Assembly: GCF_028561335.1 (NCBI RefSeq)
Contig: NZ_JAQQTG010000047.1
Coordinates: 1-64,000 of the forward strand
DNA length: 64,000 nt
Direction of reading: 5' to 3'
Origin: Aequorivita todarodis
GTDB lineage: Bacteria; Bacteroidota; Bacteroidia; Flavobacteriales; Flavobacteriaceae
The notes below the pieces were generated by a model, which made no database searches, had not been told where the DNA came from, and worked only from the letters and a program-made list of their open reading frames with translations. This document shows, piece by piece, positions 27,367 through 35,105 of the stretch (the stretch's first letter is position 1; every line of letters begins with the position of its first letter). The position numbers were made by a program, and so were the translations under genes.

Positions 27367-29037
27367 ATGAATGAGCAAAAAATTTCCTTGTTAATTCGTC
27401 ACATCGCGGGCTCCAAAAAAGGAGAGGTTGAAAAATTTTCAGTTGAAAACACTCCCGAAATTCGGATAGGTCGCGGATTGGAGAACCATGTAAGCTTCGA
27501 CCCCGTTAAGGAAGATACCATCAGCCGCGATCATTGCCGTATTATTCAAGATAGCACCAATCGTGAGCATTTCTACATCTCTGATAGCCATAGTAAAAAT
27601 GGAACATTTGTAAATGACGTGTCTATTGCCGGTAAAACCGAACTTTTTGCTGGCGACATCGTTAAGCTTGGGAAGGAAGGCCCTTCCTTTGAATTTGATC
27701 TTGATCCGCGCCCGCAGTCACATATTAAAAAGACCCGTATCATCGATCCAATCGTAGCAAAAGAAACGAAGATGCATACTGCTACTGATTTGCCCAAGGC
27801 CACTTCAGAAAAAACACCGCCCGCAAAAGAAGGTATCGGCAAGAATACCATGCAGCACATGATTCGCGAATCTGAAAAGAAAAGTAAGACCGGTTTGGTG
27901 ATTACAATAATCGCAGTTTTGTTGCTGGCTGCAACGGGAGGTTATTTGTTTTATAAAAACAAGAATGTAAAGGAAATCGTTCACGTAAGAGATCCTAAAA
28001 CCACCTTTACTCCTACCGAGATAGCAAAGGCGAACAAAGAGAAAGTGGTATATATAGAGATGGCCTGGAAACTCACAAGTACGGCATCTAGCGAGGAAAT
28101 GTATCAGGTTTATTATCCTGTATGGCAGAATAAGAAAATTATCGGGTACCAGGGTGGCTATACTCAAAATGACCAGGGCGCGATCGTACCATATTTAGTA
28201 ACAAAGGGGGACTATCTCAAGGCATTTAGTAATTATCAAGGTATAGAACTTGACCTCATTGCGAGCGGTGGCAGTGGCAGCGGCTTTGTGGTGGACGAGC
28301 GGGGTTTTATTGCCACAAATAGGCACGTAGCTTCCAATTGGCTTACAAGTTTTCACTTTCAGGATTATGCCTTCCCCGGTGTGATTGCGGAGCCTAATAA
28401 GGAAGGACAAATGGCACCAGTGTGGGATAAGCAGGTATCAAAGGAAATGGTTGGCGAATGGGTTCCCGGCAACGATAGAAGATACACAGGTGTGAATACC
28501 TATCTTGACGTGACCTTTGCCAATAACTCACAAAGAACACCGGCCAAGATTGTCCGTATCTCATCCACCCATGACGTGGCTATGATTAAAATTGATCTGC
28601 CTGAGTCATTACCAAAAGTGGAACTTTTTGACAGTTATGATGAAATCCAGCCAGGCGATCCGGCGATTGTTATGGGCTATCCTGGTATTGCCCCGGTACA
28701 ACTTGTACTGAAGCGTTCCCAGGATGTATTTAACAGCAATCCAAATATTACTTCCGTTCCCGTACCTACTGTAAGCACAGGAAACGTTGGGCGCATGGTG
28801 CGTGGTTCGGAAAAAAATAGCAAGATTGACGATTACAAATCTACCTTTGGAGATTATTATCAACTTACCATCAATTCTACCGGTGGCGGCAATAGCGGTG
28901 GGCCCATGTTTGATGAGAAAGGGCGCGTAGTGGGCGTGTACAGCGCCGGCAAATGGGAGCCGGGTACCTCCATAAGTTTTGCCGTTCCCATTAAGTATGT
29001 AATGGAGCTCATGGGGCGCCAGGAAGTAATTAAATAA
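27367..29037 (+). CDS. FHA domain-transmembrane-trypsin-like protease fusion
   Basis: A 556-residue protein. An N-terminal cytoplasmic FHA domain (about 22-105) has the phosphothreonine-binding residues in IRIGRGLENH, TISRDHCR and SKNGTFVND. A Lys/Glu-rich linker leads to one membrane helix (about 176-197). The C-terminal half is a trypsin/DegP-fold protease with His320 (TNRHVAS), Asp403 (HDVAMIK) and Ser510 (GGNSGGPMF), predicted to be periplasmic. No PDZ domain is seen. It heads a same-strand cluster with a PP2C phosphatase and a Ser/Thr kinase, so FHA probably reads phosphothreonine made by that kinase and passes a signal to the protease. The arrangement is inferred, not demonstrated. Confidence 0.88.
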   Translation: MNEQKISLLIRHIAGSKKGEVEKFSVENTPEIRIGRGLENHVSFDPVKEDTISRDHCRIIQDSTNREHFYISDSHSKNGTFVNDVSIAGKTELFAGDIVKLGKEGPSFEFDLDPRPQSHIKKTRIIDPIVAKETKMHTATDLPKATSEKTPPAKEGIGKNTMQHMIRESEKKSKTGLVITIIAVLLLAATGGYLFYKNKNVKEIVHVRDPKTTFTPTEIAKANKEKVVYIEMAWKLTSTASSEEMYQVYYPVWQNKKIIGYQGGYTQNDQGAIVPYLVTKGDYLKAFSNYQGIELDLIASGGSGSGFVVDERGFIATNRHVASNWLTSFHFQDYAFPGVIAEPNKEGQMAPVWDKQVSKEMVGEWVPGNDRRYTGVNTYLDVTFANNSQRTPAKIVRISSTHDVAMIKIDLPESLPKVELFDSYDEIQPGDPAIVMGYPGIAPVQLVLKRSQDVFNSNPNITSVPVPTVSTGNVGRMVRGSEKNSKIDDYKSTFGDYYQLTINSTGGGNSGGPMFDEKGRVVGVYSAGKWEPGTSISFAVPIKYVMELMGRQEVIK

Positions 29038-29072
29038 TAATTTTTTTCAACTAACTAATTTTTTTAGAGGAG

Positions 29073-29123
29073 TACTGTCACTTTTTCCACCAGTTCTGAT
29101 TCCAGTACTGGTGGAAGACAGTA
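29073..29123 (+). other. Compound stem-loop between protease and phosphatase genes
   Basis: Outer arms TACTGTC/GACAGTA (7 bp) and inner arms TTCCACCAGT/ACTGGTGGAA (10 bp) are both perfect, separated on the left by the five-base bulge ACTTT, with a 12-base loop. No T-tract follows, so it is not a classic terminator. It could adjust the ratio of upstream to downstream transcript or act as a processing site. Confidence 0.6.
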
Positions 29124-29147
29124 AACCAGCCTGTAACATCAATAACT

Positions 29148-30008
29148 ATGAAGTTTTTGTTTTCAAAGAAGAAAAAGAAGAAGCCTGATTCAACTGCGAG
29201 CGGCATCGGCAATAACGGAAAATCCTGTGCAGTCTATGCGGTTTCGGAAACGGGTCCGGTACGCGACCACAACGAAGACTCCATCGCATTTTCTTTTCCC
29301 GAAAACGACAAAAAAAGCCTTATTGCCGTGGTTGCCGATGGTATGGGCGGACACAAGGCGGGTGAAGTGGCCAGCAAGATGGCCTGCGATTTATTGCTTG
29401 ATTACTGCGTGACAAACTGGAAACAACAAGCTCCGGAAACACTGCTTCAGAATGCGTTTTTAGAAGCACACCAAAATATTATAGCCGCCGGCAATTCAAA
29501 TTCCGAGCAAAAGGGAATGGGCACCACGGCCACCTCGGTGATTATTCAGCAAGATATTTTTTATATAGGGCACATTGGCGATAGTCGTGTTTATATGCTT
29601 CGGAATGGCACGTTGAGGCAATTGAGCACAGACCATACCCTCGTAAATCAAATGTTTGAAGGCGGCGAGATTACAGAAAAAGAACGGGATAACCATCCAA
29701 TGAAAAATGTGTTATTGCAGGCCTTGGGCACTACGCCTACAATCCAACCTCAAATTACGTCTGAGGGATGGGAGATTCGTGAAGGCGACCGTTTGTTGCT
29801 CTGCTCCGATGGGGTGTACGATGCGCTGAGCATGGAAGACATCAAAGACTTACTTTTAATGGAGCAACCTGAATTTGTATTGGAGTGTCTCAGTTCGATG
29901 GCAATCTCCCGCAAGGTATCCGACAATTTCTCCGCTTTGCTTATCGCCATTTCATCGGAAGTTCCCTCAGTTCCTGCGGTTACTAAAGAACATACTATAG
30001 CAAAATGA
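29148..30008 (+). CDS. PP2C-type Ser/Thr protein phosphatase
   Basis: A 286-residue cytoplasmic metal-dependent phosphatase of the PPM/PP2C family. The metal-binding aspartates are in RDHNEDS (about 40-46), VVADGMGGHKAGE (about 63-75), LLCSDGVYDAL and the C-terminal SDNFSALL. A basic Lys-rich head of about 14 residues precedes the domain. Inferred to reverse phosphorylation by the adjacent kinase, whose ATG lies inside its stop codon (ATGA, 30005-30008), giving strict translational coupling. Confidence 0.93.
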   Translation: MKFLFSKKKKKKPDSTASGIGNNGKSCAVYAVSETGPVRDHNEDSIAFSFPENDKKSLIAVVADGMGGHKAGEVASKMACDLLLDYCVTNWKQQAPETLLQNAFLEAHQNIIAAGNSNSEQKGMGTTATSVIIQQDIFYIGHIGDSRVYMLRNGTLRQLSTDHTLVNQMFEGGEITEKERDNHPMKNVLLQALGTTPTIQPQITSEGWEIREGDRLLLCSDGVYDALSMEDIKDLLLMEQPEFVLECLSSMAISRKVSDNFSALLIAISSEVPSVPAVTKEHTIAK

Positions 30009-31789
30009 GCAGACAAGGAAGTCAATATGAAATTATCCAAAAGCTCGGAGAAGGCGGCATGGGAACGGTGTATCTGGCAAAAGATACCATGATTGACAGA
30101 TTGGTTGCCATAAAGCAACTTCACCGAAATACGGGTTCAGAAGAAGAAAGTCTGGGAGAACGTTTTCAGGCAGAAGCACTCGCCCTGGCAAAACTGAACC
30201 ATCTCAATGTAACCCATCTTTATTCCTTCATTCCTCAGGAAGATACCTATTGGATGGTCATGGAATACGTGGAAGGAAAGACCCTCGAAGAATGGCTTTT
30301 TATCCATAAAAAAATTACCCACCAGCTTGCGGCGAGTATTGCAGTGCAAATGCTCGACGGGTTGTACCACGCACACCGCAAGGGCATCATTCACCGCGAT
30401 ATCAAGCCTGCCAATGTGATGATTAATGAAGAAGGTGAGGTAAAGATCATGGACTTCGGCATCGCAAGAATGCGCAATGCACAGCGCATTACCAGTCACG
30501 GGAAATCCGTAGGGACCTTAGAGTATATGGCACCAGAACAAATTCAAGGCCATGAAGGCGACGAGCGAACAGACGTCTATGCCGTGGGCAATATGCTGTA
30601 CGAAATGCTCTGCGGCTCCCCTCCCTTTCACAGCGATACCGATTATAGTTTGATGAAGGACAAACTGGAGAAACGGCCGGAATCTATCCTTCGGGAAAAC
30701 CCCACCGTTCCTAATTCACTTGAGAAAATTATTTTTAAGGCATTGGACCGCAATCCGAAAAAAAGATACCAGTCTGCCAAGGAAATGAAATCGGCCATTG
30801 AGAAATGTCTGGATGGCGCACTGCTCGATCACGCTACACTCACTAAAGTGCTTCGGGCTTCACAGGTTTTTACAGAGCCCGAAAAAGGAAACGAAATCAT
30901 CTCTGTCAGCAAGATTTTGTCCCGGGCGAAAGCGATCTCGGGAAGGTTTAAAGTTCCCGCTGTGGGAAATCTCAAGATCCCTGCATTTAGTAAGTTCAAT
31001 AGGTCTTTACTCATTCTTGGAGCCTCGGTACTTGTGTGCGCAATCCTTTTGGTTTGGAATGGAGGAACAGATACCGCCGACACGGAAGAAATATCCGAAA
31101 CCCCTGTTATTACCTGGGAAGCGCCTACGGATGAGCCAGAAGAGGTTGTTTCGAATCAAACAACGGGCAATTTTGAGGAAACGCCCAGCGAGATGTACCG
31201 TCGTATTGCTGGGCAAAAGCAACACGAGGAAAAAGCAAAACCCAAAGAGAAACGGAACAACAGTGAAAAAACGATTGAGAATGACCGATCGGTCAGTAAG
31301 CCATCGAACACATCCAAACCAACCGAAAGCAATGAACGCAATGAACACAATGAACGCAATGAACGCAATGAACGCAATGAACGCAATGAAAATATAGATA
31401 AAAAACGCATCGTTCCACAAACCCCTGTGGACGTTCCTGCGGGAAAAACAATTCTTGTAACCTTAAGGGAAGATATCACTTCGGAAGAAAAAGAGCGGGA
31501 CGGAAAGTTTGTTCGGCTCACTTGCAATGAAGATGTGGTTGCGGAAAACAGGATTATTATTCGTAAAGGCGCGGCGGTAACGGGAAAGATTGTGGACTGC
31601 GTACCGTCAAACGACCGAAAGAAAGCTTTAATTGGCTTTGTAATCCTGTGGGTGGAAGCAGTGGACGGAAGCACCGTGAAATTAAAGTCGGAACGGTTTC
31701 GCTTATATGCCGATGAGCCCGGAACTGCCGTAAAATATCGTTCCGGCCAGACTTTTGAAGCAAAATTGCGGCGAGGCAGCGTCCAATAG
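30005..31789 (+). CDS. Transmembrane Ser/Thr protein kinase
   Basis: A 594-residue PknB/Hanks-type kinase. The cytoplasmic kinase domain (about 8-270) has the Gly-loop LGEGGMGTVYLA, the VAIK lysine, catalytic Asp132 in IIHRDIKPANVM, MDFGIARM and YMAPEQIQGHEGDERTDVYA. A membrane helix follows at about 334-352 (LLILGASVLVCAILLVW). The predicted periplasmic part has a charged linker with a 9-bp repeat coding Asn-Glu-Arg. A C-terminal beta-rich domain (about 478-594, starting VPAGKTILVTLREDI) is of a type recalled from other secreted proteins but not named here. It closes the FHA-PP2C-kinase cluster. Confidence 0.92.
   Translation: MSRQGSQYEIIQKLGEGGMGTVYLAKDTMIDRLVAIKQLHRNTGSEEESLGERFQAEALALAKLNHLNVTHLYSFIPQEDTYWMVMEYVEGKTLEEWLFIHKKITHQLAASIAVQMLDGLYHAHRKGIIHRDIKPANVMINEEGEVKIMDFGIARMRNAQRITSHGKSVGTLEYMAPEQIQGHEGDERTDVYAVGNMLYEMLCGSPPFHSDTDYSLMKDKLEKRPESILRENPTVPNSLEKIIFKALDRNPKKRYQSAKEMKSAIEKCLDGALLDHATLTKVLRASQVFTEPEKGNEIISVSKILSRAKAISGRFKVPAVGNLKIPAFSKFNRSLLILGASVLVCAILLVWNGGTDTADTEEISETPVITWEAPTDEPEEVVSNQTTGNFEETPSEMYRRIAGQKQHEEKAKPKEKRNNSEKTIENDRSVSKPSNTSKPTESNERNEHNERNERNERNERNENIDKKRIVPQTPVDVPAGKTILVTLREDITSEEKERDGKFVRLTCNEDVVAENRIIIRKGAAVTGKIVDCVPSNDRKKALIGFVILWVEAVDGSTVKLKSERFRLYADEPGTAVKYRSGQTFEAKLRRGSVQ
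31331..31393 (+). repeat. 9-bp tandem repeat AATGAACGC inside the kinase gene
   Basis: Seven in-frame copies (the second reads AATGAACAC, the last partial) encode a run of Asn-Glu-Arg triplets in the extracytoplasmic linker of the kinase. Copy-number change would keep the reading frame and alter linker length only. Confidence 0.85.
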
Positions 31790-31829
31790 GCTTGTTACTT
31801 CAAATTTCAAATGAATTGGGACAACTTTG

Positions 31830-32405
31830 CTATTCCTCAATCTTAATTTGATAACTATCCAAAAGCCCAACAACTTCGGGTAAGGAAAATTTCGCACCTT
31901 TCAGACGGTTTTGCGCTGGGTTTATGGAATAATTTGTGGCGTTTCTGAAATCTGCCATTTCAAGATTTGTATTTAGGAAGGTCGCGTTTTGCAGGTTGCA
32001 GGATAGTAGTTTGGAGTGCTTTAAATCTGCTTCGGAAAAATCTACACTTTGCAGTTGGCAATTTATAAAGGAGCTTCTGCTGAGTTTCATTTTGTAGAAA
32101 ATGGAATGGTCCAACTGGCAGGTGTCAAAAGTTGTGGCAAAACCAAAGCCGTTACAGGCGTCAAACTGCAGACCGAGCATTTTGCAGTTTTTAAATTGCA
32201 CATCTTGAAAGGAAGTGTTTTTCAGGTTGGCATTGCTGAAATTGCAATCCAAAAACTCACATTCCGAAAAACGGATTTCAGCAAGACTTGAGTTCGAAAA
32301 ATTACAGCCAATGAAGGTGCAATATTCATACTCCCCTATTTCCAATGGTTTTTCGGAATAGTCAACTTTTTTGAAGGTTTGTTCGTCTGTGTATTTCACT
32401 TCCAT
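31830..32405 (-). CDS. Pentapeptide repeat protein
   Basis: A 191-residue protein built almost entirely of A(D/N)LXX-type pentapeptide repeats (for example CTFIGCNFSNSSLAEI, ANLKNTSFQDVQFKN, ADLKHSKLLSCNLQNATF), forming a right-handed quadrilateral beta-helix. Its size and layout resemble the McbG/Qnr group that mimics DNA and protects gyrase, but many pentapeptide proteins have other roles, so resistance is only a possibility. ATG 32405 lies 4 bp after the DHFR-family stop; the frame is open further upstream into that gene. Last gene of a three-gene operon. Confidence 0.85.
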   Translation of the reverse strand: MEVKYTDEQTFKKVDYSEKPLEIGEYEYCTFIGCNFSNSSLAEIRFSECEFLDCNFSNANLKNTSFQDVQFKNCKMLGLQFDACNGFGFATTFDTCQLDHSIFYKMKLSRSSFINCQLQSVDFSEADLKHSKLLSCNLQNATFLNTNLEMADFRNATNYSINPAQNRLKGAKFSLPEVVGLLDSYQIKIEE

Positions 32406-32409
32406 AAAA

Positions 32410-32964
32410 TTAATTGGCGGCCTTGTCCGGTTCATAGTAAAACAACACCGCGCCTCCTTTAAAGGTTTTGGTCTTTATGAGTTTAAGCATTTTCCTGTCC
32501 TTTAAATTATCGAACAATGGCAATCCCGCCCCGGCAATTACAGGGTGCACGCACAACTGCAGTTCATCCAGCAAATTGAGTTTCAGTAGCTGAATAATCA
32601 AACTTCGGCAGCCCACTAAACTCTTGCCCGCTTGCTTTTTATGGGTTAAAACTTCTACAACAAGCGGGCGGTCTGCCAAACGGGCACTCTCCCAGCCCGT
32701 AGTTTTAAGGGTATGTGAAAAAACAATCTTTGGAATCCCGTCAATAGCCAGGGCGAAGTCGTCCATTGCCTTTTCCCCGGAGGGATTTTTTAGCAGCGTT
32801 TTCCAATATTCCATAAGTTGATAGGTAATCCTACCGTAGAGTATGGCGTCTGCCCCAAGTAAAAGTTGTTCGTAATGTTGGTGTATTTCCGCATCCGGGG
32901 TTATTGCGGTGTGGTCGCAATAACCATCCAGGGTCATATTGATTGCGCCTATTAGCTTTCCCAT
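32410..32964 (-). CDS. Dihydrofolate reductase family (RibD C-terminal-like) protein
   Basis: A 184-residue protein of the DHFR/RibD-C fold. Family features are KLIGAINMTLDGYCDH at the N-terminus, LLLGADAILYGRITYQLMEYW in the NADPH-binding region and LCVHPVIAGAGLPLFDN near the end. It is not the housekeeping folA type; related stand-alone proteins are NADPH-dependent reductases of unknown substrate. ATG 32964 gives the family start; the upstream extension to 33069 overlaps the preceding VOC gene. Operon with VOC and pentapeptide genes. Confidence 0.87.
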   Translation of the reverse strand: MGKLIGAINMTLDGYCDHTAITPDAEIHQHYEQLLLGADAILYGRITYQLMEYWKTLLKNPSGEKAMDDFALAIDGIPKIVFSHTLKTTGWESARLADRPLVVEVLTHKKQAGKSLVGCRSLIIQLLKLNLLDELQLCVHPVIAGAGLPLFDNLKDRKMLKLIKTKTFKGGAVLFYYEPDKAAN

Positions 32965-32977
32965 GGCTATGTTCAAA

Positions 32978-33352
32978 TTATTTGATCTTCCTCGATTGTA
33001 AGTTAAAAACAGTGCCCGCCGGATCTTGGATCCAATGCATATTTTTAGGCAATTTTTCAAGCTCATCACAAGTTTGCACGCCTTGGGCCTCCAAATAGCT
33101 GGTAGCTTCTTCTACGTCGGGAACCGTAAGCTGCAACCAAGTTTCTGAATGCGTATAATTGTCCACACAGTCCAACCACAGCATATTGTTGCCAAATTTC
33201 ACGGCATGCGTTTTGGAGATGGTTGGGTTGTCTATGGGTTTTTCTTCCACTTCCAACTTCAAGATATCCCTGTAAAAAGCAACCGTCTTATCGTATTTGC
33301 TTTTGGGAATTTTTATAGCAATGTTGATTCCTGCTTCAAATTTTGGGCTCAT
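32978..33352 (-). CDS. VOC superfamily (glyoxalase/dioxygenase fold) protein
   Basis: A 124-residue protein with the paired beta-alpha-beta3 modules of the vicinal oxygen chelate fold (AINIAIKIPKSKYDKTVAFY, then RDILKLEVEE; WLQLTVPDVEEATSYLEAQG; IQDPAGTVFNLQSRK). Members include glyoxalases, dioxygenases and antibiotic-binding proteins; the metal ligands are not clear enough to choose. First gene of the minus-strand operon, 13 bp before the DHFR-family gene. Confidence 0.82.
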   Translation of the reverse strand: MSPKFEAGINIAIKIPKSKYDKTVAFYRDILKLEVEEKPIDNPTISKTHAVKFGNNMLWLDCVDNYTHSETWLQLTVPDVEEATSYLEAQGVQTCDELEKLPKNMHWIQDPAGTVFNLQSRKIK

Positions 33353-33697
33353 AATGATAGGTTTTGTTTACTAAGTTGAAGTTAATTTTATTATTGCAAC
33401 AATTTTTATAGAATACCCCGCATCGCAAAACCCTTTTCGGTGCCAAATAAAAGATTTGGGTGGGAGCGTGCACAGCTGTTTCTGATTTCTTGATTGGTTG
33501 GCCTGCTATTTTAACAGCAATATAGCTAAAATTATTCTTCAATCTTAACCTAATGCGCGACACCTTCTGCAGCTGATTTTAGTTTCCCAATTTTCAAAAC
33601 CCTGCAAACTATTGCTTTAGAACAATTAGTTTTTCATACATTTATCACTTTCGAAAAAAATAATTCGCCTATTACTCTAAAACTACTACCGATTATT
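33353..33697. other. 345-bp intergenic region without a supported gene
   Basis: This divergent gap separates the VOC gene from the cytochrome gene. A minus-strand frame at 33336-33563 stays open for 75 codons but has a non-globular composition and overlaps the VOC gene. A short hairpin-like GCTAT/ATAGC repeat occurs near 33508-33529. No full TAnnTTTG box was recognised in either direction. Confidence 0.4.
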
Positions 33698-35086
33698 ATG
33701 AAATTCTCTCTTTCCCGAATCACCCTTCTCTTGGCTGCAGTCCTTGTGTTACAGGCCTGTAAGGACGATGAAGGCCCTGGGTACATTCCCCTAAACATTG
33801 TTGCCAATGCCGATAGCGGCGAGGTATTCCAAAATGCCACTTTGGAAATTCCCGTGCTGGCCAATGACTCCAACATTCCGCAAAATGGTGAAATTACCCT
33901 TACGGCCCCACAAAGCGGAACAGCGGTTATAAACAACAACGGCACCCCCGCAAATATTCTGGACGATACCGTGCAGTACAGCCCGGACGTTACTTTTGTG
34001 GGCGAAGTTACTTTTGATTATACGGTTTGCGACCCTACGGGACAAAGTTGCGCCACGGGCACGGTTACCATTACCGTTTTGCCTTTTTCTCCCGTAAATT
34101 TTGACATTAATGCCGTGCCGTATGAAAAGCTTTCCGATTATAATTTCTACGAAGGAAATCTTGCAGATCTATCGCCGGTTTACGGTGTTTTGCCGTATGA
34201 GCCCATAAACACGCTGTTTACGGATTACGCACACAAAAAGCGGTTTGTGTGGATGCCCTATAATGTTTCGGCAACCTATGTGAGTGATGGGGACAATTTA
34301 GATTTTCCCACGGGAAGTGTCCTGATCAAAACCTTCTTTTATGAAAATGTTCTGCCCAACAATACTACCAAAAACATCGAGACCCGCTTGCTGATAAAAA
34401 AAGCAGATGGTTGGATTTTTGCAAATTACATCTGGGACGAAGCCCAACAGGAAGCCATTCTAAACACAACGGGCTATGGTTTTAATGTTCCCGTTGAATG
34501 GATTGAAAATGGGCAAACAAAATCCGTTAATTACAGAATTCCTTCAGAAACGGAATGTTTTCTTTGCCATAAATCGTTTGATGTTATCATTCCCATTGCA
34601 CCAAAACCACAAAATTTAAATGCCGTCTATGAGTATGCAGATGGGATGGCAAACCAACTCCAAAAATGGGAAGAAATGGGCTATATTGCGGCCAATGGTA
34701 TTCCTTCCAACATTGAAACGGTTCCAAATTGGAAAGATATATCACAGAGCCTGGAAGTAAGGGTTCGCTCCTATTTTGATATAAATTGCGCCCACTGCCA
34801 CGTATATGGCGGCCATTGCGGCGCACGCTCGTTGCGATTGGCTTATAGGGAAAGCAGCAATCCCGATAACCTAGGTATTTGTGTGGATCCCGATCTACAG
34901 ATTCCTAACTATGATGGCGCAAAGCTCATTACTCCCGGCGATGCTGAAAACTCAATCCTCTTTTTTAGACAAGCCACAACCTTAGAAGAATACAGGATGC
35001 CCATGAACGGCCGGACCTTAACGGACGACAATTTTCTTCCCGTTTTGGAAGCATGGATCAATTCCCTAACAATACCTTGTGATTAA
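33698..35086 (+). CDS. SO2930-type dihaem cytochrome c lipoprotein
   Basis: A 462-residue lipoprotein (lipobox LQAC, Cys21). Residues about 30-130 form an Ig/cadherin-like domain with tandem strands (VLANDSNIPQNGEITL, DYTVCDPTGQSCATGTVTI). The rest matches the SO2930 family of dihaem c-type cytochromes: two CxxCH haem sites (CFLCHK and CAHCHVY), with a likely distal Met in YRMPMNG. It probably transfers electrons at the outer surface or in the periplasm; partner unknown. The T9SS FG-GAP gene starts 20 bp after its stop. Confidence 0.86.
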   Translation: MKFSLSRITLLLAAVLVLQACKDDEGPGYIPLNIVANADSGEVFQNATLEIPVLANDSNIPQNGEITLTAPQSGTAVINNNGTPANILDDTVQYSPDVTFVGEVTFDYTVCDPTGQSCATGTVTITVLPFSPVNFDINAVPYEKLSDYNFYEGNLADLSPVYGVLPYEPINTLFTDYAHKKRFVWMPYNVSATYVSDGDNLDFPTGSVLIKTFFYENVLPNNTTKNIETRLLIKKADGWIFANYIWDEAQQEAILNTTGYGFNVPVEWIENGQTKSVNYRIPSETECFLCHKSFDVIIPIAPKPQNLNAVYEYADGMANQLQKWEEMGYIAANGIPSNIETVPNWKDISQSLEVRVRSYFDINCAHCHVYGGHCGARSLRLAYRESSNPDNLGICVDPDLQIPNYDGAKLITPGDAENSILFFRQATTLEEYRMPMNGRTLTDDNFLPVLEAWINSLTIPCD

Positions 35087-35105
35087 CCAATTAAAACTAT
35101 TGATT

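Noticed and set aside
30798-31397. 200-codon alternate frame inside the kinase gene
   Set aside because: It is opened by the 9-bp repeat and the true kinase frame covers the same region with intact motifs.
33336-33563. 75-codon minus-strand frame upstream of the VOC gene
   Set aside because: It overlaps the VOC gene and has no family-like or membrane pattern; kept only as a note on the gap.
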